From positions 39,163,875-39,227,874 of the forward strand of contig NC_080048.1 of NCBI RefSeq assembly GCF_026212465.1: a stretch of DNA of 64,000 nucleotides, given 5' to 3'. A model generated the notes under the pieces. The model worked only from the letters and a program-made list of their open reading frames with translations, was not told where the DNA came from and did not search any database. Origin of the DNA: Amaranthus tricolor (Eukaryota; Streptophyta; Magnoliopsida; Caryophyllales; Amaranthaceae). Positions within the stretch are counted from its first letter, which is position 1. Each line of letters starts with the position of its first letter. This document shows positions 28,101 to 39,705 of the stretch, one piece after another. The translations under genes and the position numbers were made by a program.

Positions 28101-30537
28101 TGCCACAAAATACCTAAAACACAGAACATAACAAATCCACAAGACGAACTATCCAAATGTAGCCAACTAACTATCTTACCATACAAGTGATCATGAGCTT
28201 CAATGCTAAGCTCACACCCATGTTTAAACCCAAACACCCTACTTGTCTTCCTCAAGGTAGGCATCCTTGATACATGTGAGACGATTTCCAATGGACAATT
28301 CCAGTCTTCTACTTTCACCCATATGCCCATGCCTATCATAAATCGTCATCTCCTGGTGACCAGTAGAAGCACTAACAGCAGAACTAGGCAGCGTAACACC
28401 CTGAAAGACATACAGGGATTTCACCTTGACACCCTTAAGTATCACATCCGAACCCTTAAAAGATACTCACTTCCCCATTGCTAAACTCACCATTGAGCCC
28501 CAAATCATCTAAGGTCCCAAGCGATATCAAGTTCTTCTCCAGTGCAGGAACATGTCTCACCTTAGTCAAAGTAACCCTTCGCCCATCACTAGTCCGAAGT
28601 CTTATGGAACCAATACCTACTACTTCACATAGAGTACCGTTAGCAATCGTAACTGAAGCTCCAAAACAAGACTCATAAGTATCAAACCAGTCCCGACGAG
28701 GACTCATATGGAACGAACTACCATAATTAAGAATCCAGCTATCAACAAAAACACTAGACTCAACACAACTAATCAATGCTAAATCTTCCTCTGAATCATA
28801 GCTGTTGTTCTGTTTGCTTTCGACTACTGTGGCCTGAGATTTATTCTTTAATTCTAGACATTTAGACCTAAAGTGTCTTGGTTCCTGACAGTGATAACAT
28901 ATTATGATCTTAGTGTTGCTAGATCCATCTCTACTATTACAAGTATCCGACCTAGCACCGTTACTATTATTAGACTCCTTTTTCTTTCTAGAATTTCTAC
29001 TTGACCTAACAACTAGCCCGCTGTCATAACTTTCATTATCACCTATCGCCTTTTGACGCAACTCCCTAGTATAAAGTGCTGCCTTCACTTCTTCTAGGGT
29101 CAACGAGTCTTTGCCAACCACAAAAGACTCCACAAAGTTCTCATAACTATTCGGTAGAGAAACAAGCAATATTAATACTGCATCCTCATCATCTATCTTA
29201 ACTTCTAAATTACGCAAATCTAGTAAAATAGAATTAAGATTTTTCTAGATGATCCCTTAATGGCGTACCTAACTGCATCCTGAGGCTAAACAACCGTTGT
29301 TTCAGTAGTAATTTGTTGGTTAAAGATTTTGTCATGTATAGTGACTCCAATTTTAACCAGAATTCTGCGGCCGTCTCCTAATCAGCAACCTCCGTGATGA
29401 TATGATCATCAAGACTTAGTAAGATGGTAGAATAAGCCTTCTCTTCCATCACTACTAATTGTTCATCAGTCCATCCATTTCCAGATCCCGACGTAGACGC
29501 CGCACTCTTTGGGATCAACGGACGCCAAATCTACAACTGCTTTAATAACGCCTTCATCTTAATCAGCCATAGCCCAAAGCTATTCTTTCCATTAAATTTC
29601 TCAATCCTTATCGTAGAATCTCCTACCATTGTTTCCTTCAAAAACTCTTCCTAGGATTAAAACCTGAGCTCTTGATGCAAATTGTTGTGCGACAGCGAAA
29701 GCAAAGATCGAAAACAATAATAAAAGCAATAAAGATTCAAACAAACAAAAAAAAGATCACACCGAGAAATTAACGTGTTCACTATCAACGTGATAGCTAC
29801 ATCCACCGGCACCGAGAATAAACTTTTCACTATAAACCGGGAGATTACAAGATGAACACGAGAAACCACAACAATGACTCTCCAAGCTTTTTCTCTCTTA
29901 GTTTTCCTCACTTTGTGTTTTGCATTGCATCATAAACTAATTCTAATTATATGGGGCCTTTATATAGTATACCTCATAATAAAAAGAAATTAGGGTTAAG
30001 AAAATACAAAAGAAACCGTCAAAGACTAAGAGTAACCGGCCAAAAACGTGCCAACAAACCGTCATTACGCGAGCCGTGTAAAACTACGCGAGCCGCGAAA
30101 AGAAGACAGAACGCACTCCGCACCCCACGGACTGGGACAGCAGGTTCTCCGCGCCCCACGGAGTTTCCTCTGTTCGAGTCACTATATTTCTCATCGTCCA
30201 ATCTACAATTCTCCGACAAAAATTTCAACAAAAACCTATAAAGGAAATTCTTTGTTCAAAATTTTTTCAACAAAAATGTAACCTACAAATTTTATTTCAC
30301 TAGCTTCACGAATAGACAAAACTAAACAAAACCCAAAATGAAAATCCTAAAACCCAGGTCCAAAACTTCAATTTGGCTGACATCCAGAAAGTAAAATTGG
30401 GTAAAATGGAAAGAATCGTCACATACATATATGTAAATTATTAAAACATAAATCAAAACGGGTTTAATGAAGAAGAAGATGACCTGAAGGATTCGATCAC
30501 GAACGTAGAAAGTGGATGGCGTCGAATCGATATCCAT
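10148..30537 (-). CDS. PRT6: E3 ubiquitin ligase of the Arg/N-degron pathway, PRT6-like, 17 coding exons
   Basis: N-recognin that binds basic N-terminal residues and ubiquitinates its clients; in Arabidopsis these include ERF-VII transcription factors (oxygen sensing). Coding exons, 5' to 3': 30537-30484, 23718-22609, 21197-20047, 19889-19749, 18826-18583, 18489-17782, 17373-17179, 14469-13805, 13150-13099, 13024-12385, 12175-11967, 11871-11339, 11121-11017, 10906-10840, 10745-10668, 10416-10348, 10219-10148. All introns are GT-AG, and the joined 6093 nt form one open frame of 2030 residues, close to the roughly 2000 of Arabidopsis PRT6. The start is the first in-frame ATG, beginning MDIDSTPSTF. 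The UBR box spans about residues 118-188, rich in Cys and His (CRTCEHDPTCAIC, CCDCGDETAWK). RING ligands are C1182, C1185, C1404, H1406, H1409, C1412, C1445 and C1448. A Cys-rich C-terminal domain (about 1903-1955) ends in CGAGTGVFLL. Both the N-terminal RDRILQRL junction and the C-terminal VASHGLD match the family. Some exon edges could shift by a few bases. Confidence 0.95.
15320..16430. mobile_element. 1.1-kb inverted-repeat element inside PRT6 intron 7
   Basis: The left arm (about 15320-15610) recurs as the reverse complement at about 16075-16430. Both arms contain TTTTAATTATTTTC, then AATAATCC, then CCTTTGCTATGTGTTT, and then a C-rich run reading CTAACCC.CTTCCCCCA. The C-rich arms explain the proline-rich open frames on both strands, which I do not call genes. 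The flanks are A-rich, so no target duplication could be fixed. I infer a non-autonomous DNA element with long terminal inverted repeats. Confidence 0.7.
21500..21870. mobile_element. MITE-like element and adjoining repeat in PRT6 intron 2
   Basis: About 21630-21868 begins TAGTGTTTGGGAACAAG followed by TATTTCATTTC. It ends in the approximate reverse complement, so the outward reading from the right is TGCTATGTTTGAAAACGATG. The ends resemble hAT-type MITEs. The stretch at 21505-21620 is a separate degenerate repeat with several GGACAC/GACACGG motifs. The short open frames here on both strands come from the inverted arms. Confidence 0.45.
24841..24945. repeat. Copy 1 of a short 'GCGAATCATG' inverted-terminal repeat
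   Basis: Degenerate copy of a short element whose best copy is at 25555-25680. It contains GGCAAATTATG, the core TTTAGACTGTTTTTGGGCCA, then TTGAGCGAATTATGAATTCGC. It lies in PRT6 intron 1. Confidence 0.45.
25555..25680. mobile_element. Copy 2 of the short inverted-terminal repeat (best copy)
   Basis: It starts ACATGATTCGCTAATT and ends CTAGCGAATTATGTT, an inverted pair of about 15 bp. The middle reads GTCGATTTTAGGCTACTTTT followed by GAGCGAATCGCGAATCC. I recognise further copies near 24841, 36399 and 58541. It is too short to code, so a MITE is inferred. It lies in PRT6 intron 1. Confidence 0.6.
26096..26584 (-). repeat. LTR (3' LTR in element orientation)
   Basis: It begins TGTTGTGCGACAGCGG and ends TATTTCAACA on the plus strand. 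It carries two copies of CTCCGCGCCCCGCGGA-type sequence near 26515 and 26548, a GC-rich island in AT-rich DNA. The arginine-rich open frames here are only LTR translation. Confidence 0.85.
28456..29629 (-). pseudogene. Remnant gag-protease region of the intronic Copia element
   Basis: The gag start is visible at 29629 (MVGDSTIRIEKFNGKNSFG), typical of Tork-lineage gag, and is broken by a stop a few codons later. A long open stretch at 29217-28456 then carries the rest of gag, a zinc knuckle of CX2C-type spacing with one degenerate position (CYHCQEPRHFRSKC), and the protease region. The protease active site is altered: the expected D-S-G is read as N-Y-G (SWILNYGSSFHMSP). The integrase and polymerase parts downstream are largely lost. 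It is not functional. Confidence 0.8.
29683..30194 (-). repeat. LTR (5' LTR in element orientation)
   Basis: Partner of 26096-26584, with the same TGTTGTGCGACAGCG start. Its outer end is aberrant: where the partner ends TTTCAACA, this copy reads TTTCTCAT before the CGTCC target duplication. It also has 21 bp near 29876-29897 that the partner lacks. Confidence 0.85.
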
Positions 30538-31930
30538 CCGTAGAAAGTTACGCAGCCAATCCACACAGCAACAACAATGGATGGATCGAGAAGTTTGAGT
30601 AACAGTGTGATTATCAGTAGTACCCAGCTTAAATTTTTTGTTCTTGCTTCCCGCACCCAATTCTCGAAGATTAGACAATAGACAGGGTTGAGGGTTCTAG
30701 ATGTTTGCCTGTTACTTGCAGTGGAAACTAGATTTATAATTATCTACTCCCCACCGTTTGCTTTTTTGTTTGTCCATTTTTACCTTTTATATGTATTTTT
30801 TTTTAAGTAAATTTTTAATTTTAATATTTTTAAGTACGCATAATAAAATATTATATATTAAAAAATTTTACATGACAAATTTAACAAGATTTCACGTAAA
30901 TATATTTTATATTTAATATATACTTTAAAAATCTAATTTAAATTTCTCACTCTTAAAGAAAAAATAATTTTCATTTTTTAGTTGTCGTTTTTTATAAATT
31001 ACAAAACCAAAAGAAAAAATTACACTTATAATGAACGCATTCTTAATTTGTCTTTATATTTTTCTTAACAAATAATTCCAACATTAAAAATTTCTTATAT
31101 CTAACATTAATAATTTCACAACTATCTAGCAGTTGAATATCTATAAATTATAAATGTATAATTACTTAGACAACTAACCACTAGATTGAAAAGGTTTTGG
31201 CTAGTTTTATTTTTTTTTTTTTTCTTCTAAGCTTTAAACCGTTAATAATATCAACGTTTCTTTTTTAAGTAGTTGCTAACAATGCCAAACGAACAATTCT
31301 TATATGACAAAACACATTTTTTACCTCTATTTCAAATGGATTCAAAACTCATAATTTAACCAAACACAACTTTTCGTTTTCATCATCAATCATCATCTTC
31401 ATCATCATCACCGGTACACATTCTGCTCATAGGAGTTATTAATAGGGTTTGGAAATATAAGACATTTAATCATACCGTTATCAAAGAAGATAAAGACGTT
31501 GCAGACTTGCAGTTACTAGGACTCGGGAAAGAAATGCAAATGAAAATGACATACCTAGAATACGCCATAGGCATCATGAAGGAAAGCAAGACAATGCAAA
31601 GGAAGATAAATATTAAGACTAATTATCTTAAACTAAAAAATACATCTTAAACTAAAAAATACAAGACAAACACGAAGGCACAAACAATAATCATGACAAA
31701 TAATGACGTTTGTTGGTCTAATTAATAACGAACAAAACACCAATGCTAGAATACATGTCAACATTCTGTTATAGAGGATTATTACTATGGTGCTTCACAC
31801 CAAAGGAGATTACTATAGACAAATGAACTTGTGTTTCGATACATTTTGTTTGTCCCTAAATTTTAGTGCAATTTGATCTATGTTAAATTTCACCATTATT
31901 ATATTAGTTGATGATCCTTATATATTACAC
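30538..31930. other. PRT6 upstream region and intergenic DNA
   Basis: The 5' untranslated region and promoter of the minus-strand PRT6 gene must begin here. The frame is open upstream of the ATG to about 30678 but contains no earlier in-frame ATG. No strong TATA box is obvious. A (TCA)n-type microsatellite lies at about 31378-31412. No other gene was seen. Confidence 0.5.
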
Positions 31931-32950
31931 AATTTGGATAGTTTATCTCGCTTCTTCTCCTACATAAAGAAATACCATATGTTATTTGGCTCCTCTTCTA
32001 AGGTTGAGTATCGTCAAAAAATGAGATAGATAAGATAAATTATTAAAAAAATACGAAATAAGATGAAAATCAACCTATTTCTAAAAATAAGTGTCTAATT
32101 TCCCAACTTGAGGTTTGGCTCTGTTCGCAGTTAGTAACCGCGAACAGGTGCTTAATTTTTTAAAAAGGCAAAGAAGTTGTTCCAGTTAGTAACTGGGAAC
32201 AGGGCTGTTGACTTTTTTGAGTATAATGGGGTTGTTAGTGATTGCAAACAGGGTCAGAAAAGTCAACAGTCCTGTTTACAGTTACTAACTGCAAACAGAA
32301 CCAAACCTCGGGTTTGGAAATCAGACATTTACTTTTAGAAATAAGTTAACTTTCGTTTTATTCCATGCTTTTTTTAATAATTTATCTTATCTATTTCAAT
32401 AATTCGAGTGTCGTTCCATGCTAGATGTTATTGTTGAACTAAAATGGTCGTATGCTCTTCTTGTTAGTCTAGGAGCTTCCCCTAATACTCCTATACATCT
32501 TTGTTTTGGTAATCTCGTATTTCATGAACACACAAAACATATAGAGGTTGATTGTCATTATGTTAGTTATGTTGTATATTTATCACCGAACAACTTGAAA
32601 ATATATTTACCCTAGCTTGGGTACATCATAATCCACTTATCTTCATTACAAAGTTGGTGATTTATAAGCTACATGCTCCAACTTCAGCGGTTTTAGACTT
32701 TATAAATACACGTACTTTTGTGAGAGACCTTAAAGCTTTAATGTATTGTATATATATTACTCCCTTCAATTCTTTTAAATTGTTTCATTTATTTCGGGTA
32801 AAAATATTTAGAAAGTGGAGTGACCACCAAGAATAGTACACCCATTAGAGGTTGGGTACATTGTGTTTGTGTATAATTACACGGGCTGGGTTTTGTATAT
32901 ATTGGAGCCCAAGAACCATGAAATATATTTTATTTCTTGTTCGATAAAAA
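31930..32950 (+). pseudogene. Copia RNase H fragment, split by a DNA element
   Basis: Before 32006 the plus strand encodes a degraded GSSSKVEYR, the AEYR region of Copia RNase H. After 32414 it continues SMLDVIVELKWSYALLVSLG, then PNTPIHL, FHEHTKHIEVDC and a weak LHAPT-like end near 32680. A few residues are missing between the HL and FHE motifs. The rest of the retrotransposon is absent. The sequence to about 32950 probably includes a remnant of its 3' end or LTR. Confidence 0.7.
32015..32405. mobile_element. 391-bp long-TIR element with 9-bp target duplication
   Basis: About 140 bp at the left end returns as the reverse complement at the right end. Matching landmarks are GATAGATAAGATAAATTATT, CTATTTCTAAAA and GAGGTTTGGCTCTGTTCGCA. 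Flanks are GAGTATCGT (32006-32014) and GAGTGTCGT (32406-32414), a 9-bp duplication with one change. Long TIRs with a 9-bp duplication suggest a Mutator-type non-autonomous element. The centre holds several imperfect CTGTT..AGTTAGTAAC..AACAG units. It interrupts a Copia RNase H frame exactly at the duplicated bases. Confidence 0.85.
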
Positions 32951-34533
32951 GACAACATACATACTGAAACTCTCACAAAGATTAAACTCATAATTTTAAT
33001 TTTTAATACTCATATTTTTATGCTAGTGATTTTTTAAAAAAGAGATAATAATAATAATGTAACAGTTTGAAAATAGAGCATTGAAAGTGAAAATAATGCA
33101 ACAAAGATGGGTAATATATTTGCATATAGGGTTTTATAATAATTCTTTCACCATCATCATCATCATACTCAGTGTATCCCACTAAATAATAATTCTCTTA
33201 TCGAATCATGCAAATTCACTTAAGTATTACAATATTTTTGGTAAAATAGTATAAATTTATATGAATAATATTGTAAAAGTAATTTACTTGTACACTTTTT
33301 CGAGTCATCAAAAATAAACATCAAGATACCTAATCTAATAAAAACCTTTTTTTTTTAATTATTACACACGTTTATAATTTGGATATTTGAAATTCTAGTG
33401 ATAAAATTAGATAAACAATTTATCAAACTTAAAAAAATATACTACAGCAAATACATCAATTTTTTTGAATCAATCAAAAATTTCAATTTATATGATAGGT
33501 AAATTGAATCGCTATGATAAAAAAAATGTAAAAATTCACTTATTTATCCCACTTATTTAATTTGTTATATTTTCTTTTAATCAAGTAAATTACACTATAT
33601 TCTCCTGTTATATGATTAATAAATTAGTTTCTTCCATCAAATTTTAAAAACAATTTTTCTTATTCATTCAACCCAACTAAATTAAAATAAAATAATAAAA
33701 ATAACAAAATCGTAGGAAAAATGAAGATTGAGCTAGTCTTTAATTTCCCTCAACTGAAAAGTAGGCATCGAGCATAATAGAGATATAATTGCATATCATT
33801 TTAATCTCAACATATCAATTAAGATAACTCTATTGATATGATGATTATCTTGAGAATATAATTCTTTTATCTTGTAATAATTTATAATATTACAAGTAAT
33901 TTTTATTTTTAGTATTTATATTATTATATGTAATATTTTAAATATTTCTTTTCTAGTATAAATATAATGTAATGTTATGATTAATATTAACAATCATTTT
34001 AAACACGTCTCTAAACTCTCATAAACTCTCTTTAAAGCATAAGCAATTTGTTTGCAACTGACATCATTTTGTTGCAAGTCTCAACTGACTGTAAAATAAT
34101 TTGCAAATAAAATAATTAATATTCCAATTTCATTCTTCATATATGAAAATTAGATAATATATTGCAATTTTATTATTCATACATGAAAATTAGATCCTAG
34201 CTTTGAAATTATTTTTTAATGATTACAGATAGGTTGAAGAAAAAGGAAGACTAGGAGCATAATGCAAAATACAGTAACAATCACGTTATGCATTAATGGG
34301 GGTGATGCGATTTCTATACAATTATGTAAAATTGATGAAGCCAAGACTAGGAACCATATTTCATTCAGCTAAAGGTGTTCAAAACAGACCCAATGACTTG
34401 ATATTCATCTGACCTTATAACCGAACTCGATTTGACTAGACTTAAAAATTGATTTACAATTATGCAAAAACCAATATGGACACAAACCCGACCCCAAACA
34501 CATAACCCGATGATCAATTCCGAATGAACACCT
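32951..34533. other. AT-rich intergenic DNA
   Basis: Strongly AT-rich with short homopolymers and a small (ATC)n run near 33150. I found no coding exon, LTR or convincing inverted repeat. Confidence 0.5.
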
Positions 34534-34538
34534 CTACA

Positions 34539-34826
34539 TGTTAAGGAATCAACTTAACCAAAATCTTAAGTTGATGGTTGAGGCTCCAGGATATGTTATA
34601 TACTCTAACATGCCTCCTCACACGAGAGTCCATTAGGTTAGAAGTGTGGTTTCAACACAGGCCCTCCTCATACCTGGCACTAAATATTCCACTGTATTGA
34701 GGGGTGGTGGAGATTCGAACCCGTGATTTCTTGTCACGTTGGCTCCTGATACCATGTCAAGGAACCAACTCTACCAGAAGCTTAAGCTAATGGTTGAGGT
34801 CCCATGATATGTTATATACTCTAACA
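34539..34826 (-). mobile_element. Intact TRIM (miniature LTR retrotransposon)
   Basis: 72-bp terminal direct repeats lie at 34539-34610 and 34755-34826, each bounded TGT...ACA. Perfect 5-bp target duplications CTACA sit at 34534-34538 and 34827-34831. In minus orientation TGGTATCAGGAGCCA (34754-34740) follows the repeat directly. This matches the usual initiator-Met-tRNA primer-binding site with one extra G. A purine-rich tract precedes the other repeat. The interior is only 144 bp and codes for nothing, so it must be moved by proteins supplied in trans. Relatives lie at 37579-37848 and about 53950-54210. Confidence 0.9.
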
Positions 34827-35096
34827 CTACATGCATCACAAAAACACCATAGAAATGAAATGTGATCTCTTGATCATGTTATAGAACAATGTTATGCATT
34901 AAGAAGCAGGAAAAACTTACAAGTTTACTTAGAATATATATCAGATAACCTTCATTGCAGTTGGTCTAGTGACAGAAAACAGCAGCTGATGACTACATAC
35001 AGTTAGAGGCATCAGGCAGCCATACAGCTGATGACTGAATCCAGTAGCAAAGTGATAGCAAGTGGCACTTTCTGTAACAGATTCAGCGACCACGAG

Positions 35097-35104
35097 TATA
35101 AATA
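35097..35104 (+). promoter_or_regulatory. Probable TATA box of the beta-amylase locus
   Basis: TATAAATA lies about 735 bp before the ATG. A leader intron would explain the distance. A good donor (CTCT|GTAAGA) is at 35209 and an acceptor (GGTGCAG) ends at 35810, just 21 bp before the start codon. This is inferred from sequence only. Confidence 0.45.
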
Positions 35105-36113
35105 ACAACATTGGACATACAGAAAATCAGACCCAAAATTTGAAAGAAAAACAGCAACTGTGAGTCAAACAAAGCCAAGAAAAGCAATATCTGTGATTGG
35201 AGTACTCTGTAAGAGACCTTAATTTCCCTCCTCATTTGAGATTTATGGGTTTGTAGGTAATTTTATAGCCGAGAGTCTCACTGACTGCGACCTCCTTATC
35301 TCTTTTGGTAAGGGTATGATCTGCCGTCATCTAATCCTCCCCAAACCCCTGATCATAGGTTCTATGAGAGCGATATATTGCGTGATATAATGGTGATGAT
35401 GAGTTAGTTTATAGAGCTATCTTAGTGGTAATATTTCTACGTTGTGTACTTCTAAGATTGAAAATTTTCGGCCTTTAATGCCTATGTTTGTTCTCCTACA
35501 AGTATCCCATATTCTTCACAAAATTTATTCCAATGCATTACCATTTAGAAACGTGGTATTAGGTGGTAATGAGAAATTGTGAACACAAATTTTTTTTATG
35601 ATCAAAGTGTTGTTTTATGGGAATGACATGGTACATTTTATGAAAATTTACACCACAAGTCATTCTCACTACCACCTTTTAGCATCAACAGCCAAACGGG
35701 TCATTCTAGTAGCTTAATCATCAGCACATGAGTCAATTTTTGGCAAGTCTAATGAAAAATAGACTACTCTTTACCAACATTTCTAACAAAAGTTTACTAA
35801 GATGGTGCAGATCTCAGCTTAAGTCAGCAATATGGAAAAGATGATGCTGAACTATGTGCCCGTCTACGCAATGCTACCAGTAAGCTTCGATAAACTTGTA
35901 CGAGCATTGGCTCGCTATTCACATAACAAAGCCGCACAATGACATATTTTCTTTTTTTTTTTTGTGTGGCAACAGTTGGGCGTTGTTACAGCTGACAACA
36001 ACTTTGAGAACCAGGATGACATCAAGAGACAATTATACAAGCTTAGGGAAGCGGAAGTTGATGGAGTCATGGTCGATGTCTGGTGGGAAATAATAGAATG
36101 GAAAGGACCTTAG

Positions 36114-36389
<276 letters not shown>

Positions 36390-36398
36390 TAGCCGTGT

Positions 36399-36513
36399 AA
36401 CATAATTCGTTTTTTGAATTCGTGATTCGCTCAAATTCGCCTAAGAATAGCCTAAAACCAACCATAATTCGCTTTTTCAATTTGCAATTTGCAAGGAGAT
36501 TAGCGAATCATGT
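36399..36513. mobile_element. Copy 3 of the short inverted-terminal repeat, in a beta-amylase intron
   Basis: It begins AACATAATTCG, contains GTGATTCGCTCAAATTCGCC, and ends TTAGCGAATCATGTG. The ends are inverted and match the copy at 25555-25680. It lies wholly within intron 2 of the beta-amylase locus. Confidence 0.55.
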
Positions 36514-36657
36514 GACATTGCTATTACCTAATGACTGCTTTACATTACCATTAACAAACCAGGTCACACGGTTCTTTCTCTGTGATTTTACATCACACTT
36601 AAGATGCATACATAGCCAAAAGAAGGGAGAATGACATGTATTTGTTGTTAAACTTGA

Positions 36658-36822
<165 letters not shown>

Positions 36823-36872
36823 TAGGTGATACCACAATGTATTAAAAAAGATCTCTAACACTTGACAGTTAA

Positions 36873-37510
<638 letters not shown>

Positions 37511-37578
37511 TGACAGACATTCTGGCTACATAAAACTTGCAAACAGATTGCTGACTACAAAAGAGCATGTGAAGAATA

Positions 37579-37848
37579 TGTTAGAGTATCACTAGCCTCA
37601 CCATTAGCGTAAGCTTTTGGTTGAGTTGGTTCCTTGACAAGGTATCAGAGCCAGTGTGACAAGAGGTCATGGGTTTAAATCTCAACCACCCTTCATTTAG
37701 AGTGAAATATTTAGTGCCGGGTATGGGGAGAATTTGTGCTGCATCCACACTTCTAGCCCATATTTGGGCTCTCATGTGAGGGGGCATGTTAGAGTATCTG
37801 GGGGCTTAACCATCAGCTTAAGCTATTGGTTGGGTTGGTTCCTTGATA
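37579..37848 (+). mobile_element. TRIM copy inside beta-amylase intron 5
   Basis: Terminal direct repeats lie at 37579-37639 and 37787-37848. Both start TGTTAGAGTATC and carry TTGGTTCCTTGA near the end. A primer-binding-like GGTATCAGAGCC follows the first repeat at once, and a GTGAGGGGGCA purine tract precedes the second. Flanks are GAATA and GAAAA, four of five bases alike. It is on the plus strand, the same family as 34539-34826 but with slightly shorter repeats. Confidence 0.85.
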
Positions 37849-38000
37849 GAAAACTATACAAGATTAAAGCACTAAAAGTCTACGAGAATAACAATTGCAA
37901 ATAGTAATGAGAAACCTGTAAAAAAAAATTGAAAAAGCACTAAAAATGCAGTTTATTTCACATCAGATTGGTTTGTTGCATGTTTAATCGCTGACGATAA

Positions 38001-38366
<366 letters not shown>

Positions 38367-38473
38367 TAGAGCAGTCAAAGCCAAAGATTCCACTCGACGT
38401 TCTTCTAGAAGCAACCAAACCTATGGAACCACTACCCTTTAACAATGAAACAGATATGAAAGTAATAGTTTAA

Positions 38474-39705
38474 GAAGCGTGTATAATCGAGTGAAGCTCA
38501 AAGCTGTTGACAATCACATGATTGTCACGCCATAAAACTTACTGTGGTGTGATCATCACTGTGTGTTCTCGTTGTTTTTGTTGTCTTTCGTTGTTGTTGC
38601 TGCCGCTGTTGCAGTTGTACTTTACATTCAATAAGGAAAGCTCTTGTATCCTTACTCTTACGGATGCTTCAAGAGTTCAATAATATATGGAACGATATGC
38701 ATCTTATAAAATAATTTCAGTTCGACTGTATTTGTATGTGCAATGCTACACCGTTCCAAAGTTCACAACTCATAGGTGTTGAACTTCATCAAATTAATAG
38801 ATGATGATATTCCTTTTCCATATTTGATAAAAAATTTTCTCCTGTCCTCGACACATCCTGCGTGGCTACATGAAGTCAAAAAGTAAAAACTACCCTCATC
38901 AGGAATGTTGCCTTAGGAGTTAGGACAGCATTTGTTCAAAATGGAAATAGGTTCCTTTTCCTTCCCAATTCCCATGAATTTCATATGAAGAAACCGAAGT
39001 ATTATCTGTCATTTTACCAAATAAAGTGTGGTGAAGAAGGCAGCCTGCTGAATTGTGCATACATACCCATAAGAGCAGTTGTAGCCATACAAGCCAAAAT
39101 CAATGGTAGGTACCTCTTCACAAGCCCCTAGCACGACGATGATTGTTATTAAGTCATAACGACATGTAAAACCATTTCGCAAATACGTCTTAAACCTTTG
39201 AATGCGTCGTGTACCTATCTTGCATACTTTCATTGCGGTTACACTACGACTAAACAAGAGACATACATGCATTTCATTACCACCAATACCATTAAGTGGC
39301 TCTTGGTGGGGTTTGAGGGTCGAGTGTACGTAACCTTACTCTTGTTAGTCATAACGCTAACAAAAAGATTGTGCCCTTAGTTGATCAAAAATCTATAAAA
39401 ATCAAACATCCTAGTCCTCCAATTATAGCCATGTATATCCTTTTCCTTTGTCAAGCATTTGCAAATCAGAGCAAGCTGAAATGAGGCTAAACTATATGAT
39501 CATTGTATTCCAAAAGGTTAAATCTCTCGGATACATTTTATCGAACATTAAACGTGCAATTCCATTTCCCCAATTTTACGCTATTGACAATTTTCCCAAT
39601 TTCTTTTATTTAAGAATTAATTATTTTCCTTGTGCAAAATCAAATTTAAAACTTTCCTATTATAAAAATAATAAAACATATGTCAAATAGCTCCAAAAGC
39701 ATTTT
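38474..39705. other. Beta-amylase 3' flank and intergenic DNA
   Basis: The first 250 bp should contain the 3' untranslated region. It has a GTTGTT-rich stretch (38565-38615) and an AATAATATATGG sequence near 38680 that may serve in polyadenylation. The rest shows no recognisable gene. A minus-strand open frame near 39009-39272 has no family signature. Confidence 0.45.

Larger units (their letters stand above)
26096..30194 (-). mobile_element. Decayed Copia (Tork-like) retrotransposon in PRT6 intron 1
   Basis: Both LTRs are present (26096-26584 and 29683-30194). The element is flanked by CGTCC at 26091-26095 and 30195-30199, the 5-bp duplication expected of Copia integration. It points the same way as PRT6. 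In element orientation a degenerate primer-binding site follows the right-hand LTR, and a polypurine tract (CAAGGTGGAGAT) precedes the left-hand LTR. The interior of about 3.1 kb is shorter than a complete gag-pol. Recognisable pieces are gag, a zinc knuckle and protease (28456-29629), a reverse-transcriptase remnant near 27245-27330 and an RNase H tail near 26906-27010. The LTRs differ by roughly 20 substitutions and a 21-bp indel, so the insertion is old. Confidence 0.85.

Noticed and set aside
30538..30678. Upstream extension of PRT6 exon 1
   Set aside because: The frame is open to about 30678 but contains no ATG upstream of 30537, and the extra residues do not resemble PRT6.
34539..34826. 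A tRNA-derived SINE with A and B boxes
   Set aside because: TGGTATCAGGAGCC and GGGTTCGAATC looked like Pol III boxes. The terminal direct repeats, the position of the first motif directly after one of them and the 5-bp target duplication fit a TRIM primer-binding site better.
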